Part shown: positions 11,425 to 20,215 of the stretch, piece by piece
Layout: every line of letters begins with the position of its first letter
Position numbering within the stretch: the first letter of the stretch is position 1
Assembly: GCF_000835165.1 (NCBI RefSeq)
Contig: NZ_CP007790.1
Location: forward strand, 1,364,001-1,428,000
Direction: 5' to 3'
Source: Corynebacterium marinum DSM 44953
GTDB lineage: Bacteria > Actinomycetota > Actinomycetes > Mycobacteriales > Mycobacteriaceae
Length of the DNA stretch: 64,000 nt
Notes under the pieces: generated by a model
Told to the model about the DNA's origin: nothing
The model's input: the letters and a program-made list of their open reading frames with translations, nothing else
Databases searched by the model: none
Translations under genes and position numbers: made by a program

Positions 11425-11502
11425 AATCCCGAACGCGGCCGCGCAGGGGGCCCGGCGCCGTGCTGTGCTGGAGGCACACACCACAACCAGGGGGAAACCA
11501 CC

Positions 11503-12597
11503 GTGCACATCAGTCCTTTCAGCCATGAATTATTCGCGACCATCACGCTCCAGGGGGCCCACACACCGTTCGTCCGGCACATGCCGGTCGACCCGTTCAT
11601 GACCGGTGAGGAACTGGTCAACCGCATCTGCATCACCGTGGGCAGGTATCCGACCCCGGACGCCGTCCTCCACCACGACGGCAACTACGCCGGGCACGCT
11701 CAATCCCACTTCAGGCACCAGGACCTGGACGAGTCGCGGATGCGCAACCCCCTGCTCCCCAGCTTCCGCCGCATGGAGCTCATCCTCAGCAGGCTCAAGG
11801 GGTGGGTGTTCGACGTGGAGATCGTCGAGGCCGACACCCACTTCGCCGACCCCTACGGCACCGGCCCGGTCGACCCCGAACCTCTGCTGCCGAACCCCGC
11901 GATGAGCCTCGCGGAGTACAACGCCGTAATGCGGGCGCGCTCCGGAGATCCCCTGCCGCCCGACGTCGAGCGGGCGGTCATCGTGGATGAACTGCTCGAT
12001 CTCATGCACCCCGAGGTGCCCGATCCCCGGCGGACGTTGGAGCTCTACACCGTGCTCGCCGAGCGCGGCCGGCCCTTCGCGCTCCCCGACGTCGCGCCGA
12101 TCATGCGTGCGCAACCCGACCTGCCTGTCCTGCTGGCCCTGATCAGCATGGCCGATGGTGACAACCCTCCACGGTTGGGCAAGCACGGCTACCTGCCCGT
12201 GAAGCAGGTGCGCAAACTCGTCGAGAAGTTCCCCGAGCTGCACCCGGGCCACTACCGGGGCATATGTTCCACGTCGGTCAGCTCCGCCAGCGAGGTCACC
12301 ATCCTCAGCGACATCATCGAGCTGGGTCGCACGGTAGGTGTGTTCACCGCGCGGCGGGGCGAGGAATTCCAGATCACCGACTTCGGGGAGCAGGTGCAGC
12401 AATACTGCCCGGCAGCGCGCACAGCGCTCACCGCCGCCATCGTCGACGCGCGGATGAGCTCCTGGCCGGAACCGATCGGCGGATCCTGGGAGCTGGTCGG
12501 CACACCCTACGCGGAGACCTTCGAGGAGCACCTGAGGAAACGTGCGATGCGGCAGGAACAGCAGCTCCGGGAAGATGAGATCGAGCTCATCTCCTGA
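11503..12597 (+). CDS. pRiA4b ORF-3-like protein, function unknown
   Basis: A 364-residue protein on the opposite strand to its neighbours. The N-terminal 110 residues (HELFATITLQGAHTPFVRHM, then DPFMTGEELVNRICITVGRY) resemble the plasmid pRiA4b ORF-3-like domain, in which a beta-strand and a helix precede a conserved Arg. Around residues 225-250, GDNPPRLGKHGYLPVKQVRK resembles the conserved C-terminal module of actinobacterial members. The start is the GTG at 11503, 8 nt behind AGGGGG; the frame is open about 35 codons further upstream without similarity. Its role is not known; association with mobile DNA is a family trait only. The similarity is my recognition, unverified by search. Confidence 0.6.
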   Translation: MHISPFSHELFATITLQGAHTPFVRHMPVDPFMTGEELVNRICITVGRYPTPDAVLHHDGNYAGHAQSHFRHQDLDESRMRNPLLPSFRRMELILSRLKGWVFDVEIVEADTHFADPYGTGPVDPEPLLPNPAMSLAEYNAVMRARSGDPLPPDVERAVIVDELLDLMHPEVPDPRRTLELYTVLAERGRPFALPDVAPIMRAQPDLPVLLALISMADGDNPPRLGKHGYLPVKQVRKLVEKFPELHPGHYRGICSTSVSSASEVTILSDIIELGRTVGVFTARRGEEFQITDFGEQVQQYCPAARTALTAAIVDARMSSWPEPIGGSWELVGTPYAETFEEHLRKRAMRQEQQLREDEIELIS

Positions 12598-12657
12598 CTC
12601 CCCGTTCCGGGCGTGGGGCGGGAGCAGGTAGGGCAGGATGAGAAGGTGCCGAAGCAG

Positions 12658-12683
12658 TGACCCCAGGAAACTGACCCCAGGAA
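12658..12683 (+). repeat. Short tandem repeat before the crotonase gene
   Basis: TGACCCCAGGAA occurs at 12658-12669 and again at 12672-12683, 14 bp apart. The second copy and the following AGAGG provide purine-rich ribosome-binding sequence ahead of the GTG at 12697. It is probably a local duplication. Confidence 0.6.
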
Positions 12684-12696
12684 GAGGACCTCCCCC

Positions 12697-13476
12697 GTGA
12701 CCGACCACGCCGCGCAGACCGGACAAGCCGAACAACCGCTGGTGCTCACCGCCGACCATGCCGACGGGCGGATCCGGGTAATCCGGCTCAATAACCACCC
12801 CAAGCGAAACAAGCTCGACATCCCCATGTGCGACGCAATCGAGGAAGCGATGCTGGCTGCGGTGGAGGACGGTGCCCGGGTGGTCCTGCTCCACGGCGAC
12901 GGCACGGTGTTCTCCGCGGGTGCGGACCTGTCCGGCGACGTCTACTCCGGGGGTTTCTACCCGCGCCTACTGGAGATGCTCGGCACCATCCAGACGCTGC
13001 CGGTCCCCGTGGTCGCCTGGGTCAACGGCCCGGCGATCGGCGCGGGCACCCAGCTGTCGATGGCGTGTGACCTGCGCGTGGTCGACGGCACCGCGCTGTT
13101 CCGGGTGCCCATCGTGGATGTGGCCATCGCCCTCGACGAGGTGACCATCCGCACCCTGGAGCACCTCGTGGGCGGGGCGATCGCGCGGACGATGCTCTTC
13201 ACCGGGGCCGCCCTGTCCGCCGAAGACGCCGTGCGCTCGGGTTACGCCCTCCGGGCCGGCGGCTTCGAGGACGCGCTGGCAGTCGCCGAGCTGCTGGCCA
13301 CCAAGGCGCCGCTCACCCTCCGCCACCTCAAGTACGAGTTCTCCCACACCTCGCACCGGCCCTACACGAGGGCCGAGCGGGAGGAGGCCGCCGCGGCGGC
13401 GTGGCTCTCCGGGGACGTGGAGGAATCCCGGGCCGCACGGGCGGAGAAGCGCGCCCCTCAGTTCCGGGGGCGTTAG
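12697..13476 (+). CDS. Enoyl-CoA hydratase/isomerase (crotonase) family protein
   Basis: A 259-residue crotonase-fold protein. The oxyanion-hole region (FSAGADLSGDV, residues about 70-80) and the GPAIGAGTQLSMACDLR loop are present. However, the two glutamates of classical enoyl-CoA hydratases are absent: the first is Gln in GAGTQLSM and the second falls in VPIVDVAI, where no Glu occurs. It may therefore catalyse a different acyl-CoA reaction, such as isomerisation or hydrolysis, or have lost activity. The start is a GTG. It follows the pRiA4b-like gene by 99 bp on the same strand and ends 13 bp from the convergent rsmB. Confidence 0.85.
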   Translation: MTDHAAQTGQAEQPLVLTADHADGRIRVIRLNNHPKRNKLDIPMCDAIEEAMLAAVEDGARVVLLHGDGTVFSAGADLSGDVYSGGFYPRLLEMLGTIQTLPVPVVAWVNGPAIGAGTQLSMACDLRVVDGTALFRVPIVDVAIALDEVTIRTLEHLVGGAIARTMLFTGAALSAEDAVRSGYALRAGGFEDALAVAELLATKAPLTLRHLKYEFSHTSHRPYTRAEREEAAAAAWLSGDVEESRAARAEKRAPQFRGR

Positions 13477-13489
13477 GGGCCGTCAACCG

Positions 13490-15001
13490 TCAGCCGCCGG
13501 CACCTCGGCGCAGCACCGCGAAGAACATCGCGTCCGTGCCGTGGCGGTGGGGCCACATCTGGACGCTCTTGTCGTTGCCCACGTCCGACATCGGCGCGAC
13601 CAGCTCATGGGCGTCGACCTCGACGGCACCGAGTTCCTTCACGGCCTTGTCCACGATCTGGCGGGTCTCGCGCAGGTCGGGGGAACACGTCGAATACACG
13701 ACCACGCCGCCGGGGCGGACCAGTTTCAGCGCGGAGGCCAGCAGGTCGAACTGGAGGGGGTTGAGCTCGGCGATGTCGGCTTCCTCCTTGCGCCAGCGCG
13801 CCTCGGGGCGGCGGCGGAGGGCGCCGAGGCCGGAGCAGGGGGCGTCGACAAGCACGCGGTCGTAACCGGGTTCGAGACCCGGGTCGCGGCCGTCGGCGAC
13901 GTGCACGGTCACCGGCAGGCCGCGGGTGGACTGCTCCACCAGTTTCGCGCGGTGCGGGGAGACCTCGACGGCGTCGACGTGGGCGGCGTCGATACGCGCC
14001 AGGGCCCCCATCAGGGCGGCCTTGCCGCCGGGGCCGGCGCAGAGGTCGAGCCACCGGCCGCCGTCTTCGCCTTCCAGCGGTGCCTCCACAACCGCGCGGG
14101 CGACCAGCTGCGAGCCCTCGTCCTGCACCCCCGCCAGGCCGTCGCGGACCAGCTCAAGGTCGCCGGGGTCGCCGGAGCCGAGGTGCACCGCGTAGGGCGA
14201 GTACTGGCCTTCCTCGCCACCGGTGATCAGGGCAAGTTCCTCGGCAGTGAGTTCGCCGGGGCGCGCGACCAGGTGGACGGTGGGGCGCTCGGAGTCCGCG
14301 TCGAGGGCGGCGTCGAGTTCCCCCAGGCCCAGGACCCGGGAGAAGGATTCCGCGATCCAGGTCGGATGGGCGTTGCGGAACGCCACCGCGGCGATCTCGC
14401 CGGGCGGGGTGAGAAGGGCGATCCACTTGTCCGCCGGGGTGCGCGTGATGGTGCGCATGACGGCGTTGGCGAAGCCCTTGGCGTGCTCGTTGCCGCTGGC
14501 CTCCACCAGTCGCACGGTGGTGTCGACCGCCGCGTGGGGCTCCACCCGCGTGTAGAGCAGCTGGTAGGCACCCAACCGCAGCGCGTCGAGCACCTCGGGG
14601 GCGATCTTGTCGAGGGGGCGGGTGGAACTCTCGGCGATGACCGCGTCGAGCACGCCCTTGGCGCGCAGGGTGCCGTAGGTGATCTCGGTGGTGAAGGCCG
14701 CGTCACGGTCGACGATCCTGCGTTCCCGCAGCAGGCGCGGCAGGATGAGGTTGGCGTAGGCCTCATCCTCCCGCACCCGGGTGAGCACCTCGTGCGCCAG
14801 CAGCCGCGGGGCGTCCAGGCCGGGGAAGGTCCGCGTCGCCTGCTTCTTCGCCGGGGGCTTGTTCCCGCCCTGCGGCCGTGACCGCTGGGGGGCCGCTTTA
14901 CGGGCCTTGGCGGCCTTCGCGGGGGCGTCGGCACGTTTCTGGGGGTCCTGCTTCTGGGGTTCCTGGCCGCCTCTGGACCGGGATCGGAATCCGCCGCTCA
15001 T
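13490..15001 (-). CDS. rsmB: 16S rRNA m5C967 methyltransferase RsmB/Sun family
   Basis: A 503-residue rRNA cytosine-C5 methyltransferase (also called Fmu). A basic, Lys/Gln-rich N-terminal tail of about 65 residues precedes a NusB-like RNA-binding domain ([20 protein letters not shown]), then the SAM-dependent catalytic domain. That domain has [34 protein letters not shown] (PC motif) and [11 protein letters not shown] (the TC catalytic motif). The ATG overlaps the fmt stop by 4 bp, so fmt and rsmB are coupled. Confidence 0.95.
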   Translation of the reverse strand: MSGGFRSRSRGGQEPQKQDPQKRADAPAKAAKARKAAPQRSRPQGGNKPPAKKQATRTFPGLDAPRLLAHEVLTRVREDEAYANLILPRLLRERRIVDRDAAFTTEITYGTLRAKGVLDAVIAESSTRPLDKIAPEVLDALRLGAYQLLYTRVEPHAAVDTTVRLVEASGNEHAKGFANAVMRTITRTPADKWIALLTPPGEIAAVAFRNAHPTWIAESFSRVLGLGELDAALDADSERPTVHLVARPGELTAEELALITGGEEGQYSPYAVHLGSGDPGDLELVRDGLAGVQDEGSQLVARAVVEAPLEGEDGGRWLDLCAGPGGKAALMGALARIDAAHVDAVEVSPHRAKLVEQSTRGLPVTVHVADGRDPGLEPGYDRVLVDAPCSGLGALRRRPEARWRKEEADIAELNPLQFDLLASALKLVRPGGVVVYSTCSPDLRETRQIVDKAVKELGAVEVDAHELVAPMSDVGNDKSVQMWPHRHGTDAMFFAVLRRGAGG

Positions 15002-15957
15002 GAGAAGGTCACCTGCTCTCCGGATTGAAGGGTCGAGTTGCCGCGGGCCCAGTCGGCGGCGTTCATCATCTTCTTCCCCGGCGGCTGGGCCTCGCCGAGG
15101 GTCACCGCGCCGGTGCCGGTGCCGACTGTGACGGTGTTCCTGCCCACGTGAATCTGCCCGGGGGCGAGTTCCGGCGCGGGGCCGTCAGCCTCCGGCCTAC
15201 GGGTGACGGGGCCGATCTTGATGCGTTCCTCGCCGAGCATCGTCCAGGCGCCGGGACCCGGGGTGTGGGCGCGGATGTGGCGGTCGACGGCGAAGTCGGG
15301 TGCACTCCAGTCGATGCGCGCATCCTCGGTGGTGATTTTCGGCGCGTAGGTGGGGTCACCGGTCTGCGGCTGCGGGACCATCGCCCCGGTCGCCAGACCG
15401 TCCATGGTGGCGGCCAGCAGCTCGGCGCCCGAGTAGGCCAGCCTGGTGAGCAGGTCGTCGGTGGTGTCGGTGGGGCGGATCACCTCGGTGACGGTACCGA
15501 GGACGGGACCGGTGTCCAGCCCTTCCTCGATACGGAAGGTGGCTGCGCCGGTGATGTCGTCGCCGGCCCGGATCGCCGCCTGGACCGGGGCCGCGCCACG
15601 CCAGGCGGGAAGCAGGGAGAAGTGCAGGTTGATCCAGCCGCGGGCGGGCAGATCGAGCAGGTCGGCGGGGATGAGGTTGCCGTAGGCGACGACCGGGACG
15701 GCGTCCGGCGCCAGTTCCGCGAGCCGGGCACGGATGGCGTCCCCGTCCTCGGTTCCGGCTTTAAGGGTGGCCGGGGTGAGCACCTCGATGCCGTGCTCCT
15801 GCGCGAGGGCGGACACCGGGGAGGGGTGGAGGGTCCGGCCCCGCCCGCGGCGGGCGTCCGGGCGGGTGAGGACGGCGACGACCTCATGGTCTGACTGCAG
15901 CAGCCGCTGGAGGGCGACGACCGCTGGTTCGGGGGTTCCGGCGAAAATGAGACGCAT
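14998..15957 (-). CDS. fmt: Methionyl-tRNA formyltransferase
   Basis: A 319-residue enzyme that formylates initiator Met-tRNA using 10-formyl-THF. The N-terminal domain has [37 protein letters not shown] and [12 protein letters not shown], containing the catalytic Asn-His-Asp set. The C-terminal OB-fold binds tRNA. It lies 19 bp downstream of def, the deformylase that undoes its modification on nascent proteins, and overlaps rsmB. Confidence 0.97.
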   Translation of the reverse strand: MRLIFAGTPEPAVVALQRLLQSDHEVVAVLTRPDARRGRGRTLHPSPVSALAQEHGIEVLTPATLKAGTEDGDAIRARLAELAPDAVPVVAYGNLIPADLLDLPARGWINLHFSLLPAWRGAAPVQAAIRAGDDITGAATFRIEEGLDTGPVLGTVTEVIRPTDTTDDLLTRLAYSGAELLAATMDGLATGAMVPQPQTGDPTYAPKITTEDARIDWSAPDFAVDRHIRAHTPGPGAWTMLGEERIKIGPVTRRPEADGPAPELAPGQIHVGRNTVTVGTGTGAVTLGEAQPPGKKMMNAADWARGNSTLQSGEQVTFS

Positions 15958-15976
15958 GCGGTGGGGATGCTCCTTA

Positions 15977-16486
15977 TTAAGAGTTGAACCAGTCGGAGGT
16001 GCGGATGGTGGCCATGGCTTCCTTGCGGAGCTCGGGGCTCAGGCGCTTGAGGAAGAGCACCCCGTCCAGGTGGTCGGTCTCGTGCTGGATGCAGCGCGAC
16101 ATCAGCCCGGAGGCGACCATGGCGACGGGGTGGCCGTCGACGTCCCGGCCGGAGACCCTGACCGTCTCGAAACGCTCGGTGTCCATGGAGATGTCCGGGA
16201 TGGAGAGGCAGCCTTCCTGACCGGTCTGGGTCTGCTCGCCGATTGCCTCCCACACAGGGTTGATGATGTGCCCGCGCAGGCCGTCCTCGATATGACTGCA
16301 GTCGTAGACGAAGATTCGGCGGGTGAGGCCGATCTGGTTGGCGGCCAGGCCGACTCCGCCGGCATGGTCCATCGTCTCGAGCATGTCGTCGACGAGCGCT
16401 CGCAGGGCGTCGTCGAATTCGGTAATCTCGTCGGACCGGGTGGTCAGGACCGGGTCACCGAACATTCGGATGTCGCGGATAGTCAT
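15977..16486 (-). CDS. def: Peptide deformylase
   Basis: A 169-residue metalloenzyme removing the N-formyl group from new proteins. All three motifs are present: [12 protein letters not shown] (motif 1), QEGCLSIPD (motif 2, with the metal-binding Cys) and QHETDHLDG (motif 3, HExxH). The ATG is at 16486-16484. It heads the def-fmt-rsmB operon. Confidence 0.97.
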   Translation of the reverse strand: MTIRDIRMFGDPVLTTRSDEITEFDDALRALVDDMLETMDHAGGVGLAANQIGLTRRIFVYDCSHIEDGLRGHIINPVWEAIGEQTQTGQEGCLSIPDISMDTERFETVRVSGRDVDGHPVAMVASGLMSRCIQHETDHLDGVLFLKRLSPELRKEAMATIRTSDWFNS

Positions 16487-16576
16487 GGGTGGTGCGGGCT
16501 CCTTCTTCGCGGGCGTGTCGTCCCCGTAGTCTACTTCTCCCCTGTTACAGGCAGAATTCCGCGCCTGCCTGTCCGG

Positions 16577-18049
16577 TCAGGCCGCGTCCCCGGGCGGCGG
16601 CCTTCTCCTCCGGATCTTGGCCCCGGCGGAGTGCTGCTGGAATTCGGTCTCGTTCAACTCGACGGGGCCGCCGTCCGGCGGTGTCCACCCGGCCCGTCCC
16701 GTGTCGGGGTCTTTGTCCATGTGCCCCAGGCCGCCTGCCCCGTCGCGTTGATCCCGGTTGGCGGGGTGGTGGGTGCGGCAGAGGATGGTCAGGTTCTCTA
16801 TGTCGGTGTTGCCTTTCGCCAGCCAGCTCACCATGTGGTGGATCTCTGAGTCGCACAGCCCGGTGGTGCATTCGGGGCGTGTGCAGCACAGTTCCTGGGC
16901 AAAGAGCGCCAGGCGTTGGGTGAGGCTGGCGGAGCGGCTGGTGCGCCCCAGGTCCAGTGCCGCGCCCTGTTCGTCGTGCAGCACCCCGATGTCGTGGCGG
17001 GCGGCGCCCAGCCGGAGGATGTCCGCCGGGGTGAGCAGGTGGCCGGTGTTGGTCGGGAACCGGTCGTCGGCCCGGAGGTCACCGAGTTCGGCGGCGGTCA
17101 TGGACACCACCACCGATCCCACGCCGGTGCGGGCCAGGGCGGAATCGCCGTCCAGGTAGCGGCGCAGGATGACCATCAGCTGGTCGACCAGGCGGGCCGC
17201 CGACGGCCGGTGGTCTTCTTCGGCGGGCACCGAGGCGTTGGCTCCCGGGAGCCGGCCCGGGGCGAGGGCGGCCTTGAGTATCGCCAGGCCGGCCCCGTCG
17301 AGGTACATCGACACGTGTGCCCCGCCGTCGGCGTCCTGCGCCCCGATGACGATCTTCCGCTTCCGGAGGGCGGCGAAGGGGTCCTTCTTCCCCTCCGGCG
17401 TCCGGCCCTTCCGGTTGGCCTGCCGGATTCTTCCCCGCAGCCAGGTGCGGAGATCCTCCAGGGGGCGCCGGCCGGCCTCGTCGAGGGCGCTGGCGAGAAG
17501 TTCCTGGTAGGTGGGATCCGAGTAGGTGTTCAGGTGCTCCAGCTCACGGATGATCATCGCCTGTTTCTCCGCGGACTCGGCCTTGCGGGCGGCGTCCCGG
17601 GCCTTGCGCTGGGCTGCTTCCTCCCGGCGGCGGCGTTCGGCCTCCTCGCGGCGGATGCGCTCGGCGGCCTCCTCCCTGGCGCGGCGCTGCTCCTCGGTTT
17701 CACCGGGTTCCGGATCCGGCTCGGGCCGCGGTTCATTCCCCGGTGGCGCGAAGAGCGCGTCTCCCCGGCGGAGTCGGGCGCGCGCCTCGGATTTGGACAC
17801 GCCCAGCGCCCTGGTCAGGTATTCGGAGGTGTGCACCGCCCCGACGTACTTTCCCGCGCCCGCCCGGTCCGCGGCGTAGGCGAAGGCCGCGTCGATGAAT
17901 CCTTTGGCGCCCCAGATCTTCTCCAGGCGTTCGAATCCCTCCCGGACCTCGTCCACGACCACGGCCGCGGGATCCGCCATCAGTCCGGAGAGTTCGGTGA
18001 GAGCCCCCTCGACCCGGTCGACGATGTCCGTCATCTGTTGCTTGTTCAT
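16577..18049 (-). CDS. DUF222/HNH endonuclease domain protein (13E12-type)
   Basis: A 490-residue protein of the mycobacterial 13E12 repeat type. It has an N-terminal DUF222 region with a highly charged coiled coil (EEQRRAREEAAERIRREEAE, about residues 115-165), then a C-terminal HNH nuclease: Cys pairs in CCTRPECTTGLCDSEIHH, and HHMVSWLAKGNTDIENLTIL followed by CRTHH. The start is the ATG at 18049, directly behind AGGGGG; an upstream in-frame extension of 14 codons is less likely. The gene stands alone between def and priA. Family members are multi-copy and variable among strains. The substrate is unknown. Confidence 0.85.
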   Translation of the reverse strand: MNKQQMTDIVDRVEGALTELSGLMADPAAVVVDEVREGFERLEKIWGAKGFIDAAFAYAADRAGAGKYVGAVHTSEYLTRALGVSKSEARARLRRGDALFAPPGNEPRPEPDPEPGETEEQRRAREEAAERIRREEAERRRREEAAQRKARDAARKAESAEKQAMIIRELEHLNTYSDPTYQELLASALDEAGRRPLEDLRTWLRGRIRQANRKGRTPEGKKDPFAALRKRKIVIGAQDADGGAHVSMYLDGAGLAILKAALAPGRLPGANASVPAEEDHRPSAARLVDQLMVILRRYLDGDSALARTGVGSVVVSMTAAELGDLRADDRFPTNTGHLLTPADILRLGAARHDIGVLHDEQGAALDLGRTSRSASLTQRLALFAQELCCTRPECTTGLCDSEIHHMVSWLAKGNTDIENLTILCRTHHPANRDQRDGAGGLGHMDKDPDTGRAGWTPPDGGPVELNETEFQQHSAGAKIRRRRPPPGDAA

Positions 18050-18107
18050 TGCACCCCCTGGCACGACTGGCCTCCCCCGACATCCCCTCAACTCGCTTAC
18101 GTGTTCG

Positions 18108-18113
18108 ATATTA
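18108..18113 (-). promoter_or_regulatory. Candidate -10 box of the DUF222/HNH gene
   Basis: TAATAT on the minus strand, about 60 bp upstream of the start codon of the HNH gene, is an excellent -10 hexamer in an otherwise GC-rich region. A TTGATG lies 21 bp upstream, slightly too far for a standard -35. Confidence 0.4.
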
Positions 18114-18143
18114 GCAACCCCCCGGGACCTCCGGCATCAACTT

Positions 18144-18159
18144 TCGAACCTTCATTCGA
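18144..18159. promoter_or_regulatory. SOS-box-like palindrome TCGAA-N6-TTCGA
   Basis: The 16-bp sequence TCGAACCTTCATTCGA has perfect outer arms TCGAA/TTCGA, as in the actinobacterial LexA box, but the inner positions deviate (about 13 of 16 match the mycobacterial consensus TCGAACRNRYGTTCGA). It lies 31-46 bp upstream of the -10 of the HNH gene. From memory, several mycobacterial 13E12 genes have SOS boxes, so LexA control is plausible but unproven. Confidence 0.35.
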
Positions 18160-18179
18160 TTTCACCAATGGCTCACCAC

Positions 18180-20204
18180 CTAGCCGATGTGGATCGGGTC
18201 CACCTGGATCCGCAGCGGAAGGTCGTCCCTGCGCCCGGCCTTCGCCACCGTGGCAGCCTTCAACGCTTTGCCCAGCACCGACCGCGGGCCCAGCGGGGTG
18301 CGCAGCAGGATGCGCTGGGCGGGGCCGAAACGGCGTTCGTCGTACTCGCCGGGCAGGTGGACACCGGGCGGGAGGTCGACCGGCCCGAGCACCTCGGTGT
18401 GCTCTGGCAACTCCAGGATCTCGAGGAAGGTGTCCAGTGCGGTGTTCGCGCCGTCGACGGCGGCCATGTGGACGGCCGGGGGGAAGCGGACGTCGAAACG
18501 TTGGGCCAGCTCGCGGGCCGCGGCGCCGACCATGTCCCACCTGATCAACGACTGAACCACGGGCAACCCCGGATCCGCCACGACGACCACCTCCCCGCCG
18601 CGCCAGGCGGGGGCGACCAGGGAGGCCACGGCGGTCCACGCGGCGAGAGTGTCCTCGGTGGCGCGCAGGTCCTGGCGCCCGAGCATCGCCCAGGTGTCCA
18701 GCAGCAGCGCCGCCCCGTAGCCGCCCTCCCGCACGCGGGGCTCCGCGCCGGGGGTGGCCACGACCAGCGCAGGCTTGTGGTCGACCGCGTCCACCACTTT
18801 GTTTCCCCCGGAGGCGATCACGCGGGTGGAGGGGAAGGCCCGGCCCAGCTCCTCGGCGGTCCGGTCGGCGCCCAGCACCACGGCGCGCAGCCGGACGGAG
18901 CCGCATTCGGCGCACCGGTGGCGGGCGTCGGGGCGGCCGCACCACCGGCAGGTGGGCACACCGCCCTGCTCCCCCGCGCCTGCCGGGAGCCCCAGGGGGC
19001 CGTTGCAGTGCCGGCATCTGGCCGGAGCCCGGCAGGACCCGCAGGCCAAGGTGGGAACGTAGCCCTTGCGGGGGACCTGGATCAGGGCCGGCTCGCCGCG
19101 TTCCAGGGATCCGCGCAGGGCGTCGAAGGCCTGCTTCGGCAGTCGTGCGGACGCCGCCAGCGGGTCGCGGACAAGTTCGAACTCGGTGTCGGCGGCGGCG
19201 CGGATCAGCGGGGAACGCTGCCGGATCGTCTCACGCGGCGCCACCAGGTCGTGCGCCCACCCTGATTCGACGAGCAACTGCGCCTCGGCGGTCCGGGAGT
19301 GCCCGGCGAGGATGAGCGAGCAGCCTTCCAGCGAGCTGCGGGTGGTGAGGACCTCGCGGGCATGCGCGTAGGGCGCGCGGGGATCGACGAGGTTCTCGTC
19401 GCCGTCGTGGAGGATCACTGCCAGGCGCAGGTCCGCCACCGGCGCGAACGCGGCGGAACGGGTCCCCACCACGAGCCGGGACTGCCCGTCGAGAATCGAG
19501 AGGAAACGCCGGTAGCGGGCCTGCGGCCCCAGGCCCGCGGTGAGCGTGGTCACCTGCTTCGCCGAGACCAGCCCCCGCAGCGCCTCCTCGAGCTGGTCGA
19601 CATCCCGCTGGTCCGGCACCACCAGAAGCGCTCCCCCGCCGTCCCGGACCACCTTCACGGCCAGGGCGGCGAGCGCGTCCGCCCAGGAGTCGCCCGGGGC
19701 GATCTGCCAGGCCGCGCGCGCCGTCCGGCCGGCGAGCACCGCATCGACGAAGGATTCGCCGTGCTGGTAGGCGGACCATGAGGACAGGTCCGGCTCCTGG
19801 ACCTCCCCCAGCTCCGCCCAGGGGGTGGAGGTGTCCGACTCCTCCGCGCGGGCGTGCCGGGACGGGATGGCGGAACGGATGAGATCGGAACGGATGCCGG
19901 CGTAGCGGTCGCAGAGGGCGTCGACAAGCGCGGCGGTGCGCGGCGGGTACACGATTTCCGGGGAGATCACCCGCTCGAGGTAGCGCAGGGATCCTTCGTG
20001 CGCGGATTCGGCGGCGCGTTCCAGCAGGATGGCGTCGACCAGGCGTCCGGCGAAGCGGATGCGCACCCGCACCCCCGGCTGGGCGGCCTCATCGTCGTCG
20101 GCGGAGACCCGGTAGTCGAAGATCCGGTCCAGGTGCGCCAGGCCGAGGAGCGGGAGAACCCGTGCCACCGGCCTGTGTGCTGCGGGGACGCGGGGTGTGG
20201 CCAT
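18180..20204 (-). CDS. priA: Primosomal protein PriA, degenerate-helicase actinobacterial form
   Basis: A 674-residue PriA-type protein, which recognises stalled forks and helps reload the replication machinery. The zinc-binding cysteine cluster is intact (CGSCRAPARCRHC, then CRWCG and CAECG). The helicase motifs are not: the Walker A region reads QIAPGDSWADALA rather than GxTGSGKT, and the DEEH box region reads ILHDGDENLVDP. This agrees with the known annotation of actinobacterial PriA as probably lacking ATPase activity. I start at the ATG at 20204 (MATPRVPAAHRPVARVLPLL); a spurious extension runs upstream across metK. metK lies 11 bp upstream. Confidence 0.92.
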   Translation of the reverse strand: MATPRVPAAHRPVARVLPLLGLAHLDRIFDYRVSADDDEAAQPGVRVRIRFAGRLVDAILLERAAESAHEGSLRYLERVISPEIVYPPRTAALVDALCDRYAGIRSDLIRSAIPSRHARAEESDTSTPWAELGEVQEPDLSSWSAYQHGESFVDAVLAGRTARAAWQIAPGDSWADALAALAVKVVRDGGGALLVVPDQRDVDQLEEALRGLVSAKQVTTLTAGLGPQARYRRFLSILDGQSRLVVGTRSAAFAPVADLRLAVILHDGDENLVDPRAPYAHAREVLTTRSSLEGCSLILAGHSRTAEAQLLVESGWAHDLVAPRETIRQRSPLIRAAADTEFELVRDPLAASARLPKQAFDALRGSLERGEPALIQVPRKGYVPTLACGSCRAPARCRHCNGPLGLPAGAGEQGGVPTCRWCGRPDARHRCAECGSVRLRAVVLGADRTAEELGRAFPSTRVIASGGNKVVDAVDHKPALVVATPGAEPRVREGGYGAALLLDTWAMLGRQDLRATEDTLAAWTAVASLVAPAWRGGEVVVVADPGLPVVQSLIRWDMVGAAARELAQRFDVRFPPAVHMAAVDGANTALDTFLEILELPEHTEVLGPVDLPPGVHLPGEYDERRFGPAQRILLRTPLGPRSVLGKALKAATVAKAGRRDDLPLRIQVDPIHIG

Positions 20205-20215
20205 GGACAACCACC

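Larger units (their letters stand above)
11173..11502. other. Intergenic region between rpe and the pRiA4b-like gene
   Basis: This 330-bp divergent region carries the two exact 16-bp DnaA-box repeats and a minus-strand ATG with a good ribosome binding site whose third codon is TAG (see separate entries). Past that stop, the minus strand reads a hydrophobic stretch resembling a small membrane protein, but in broken frames. No promoter elements could be assigned with confidence. Confidence 0.5.
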
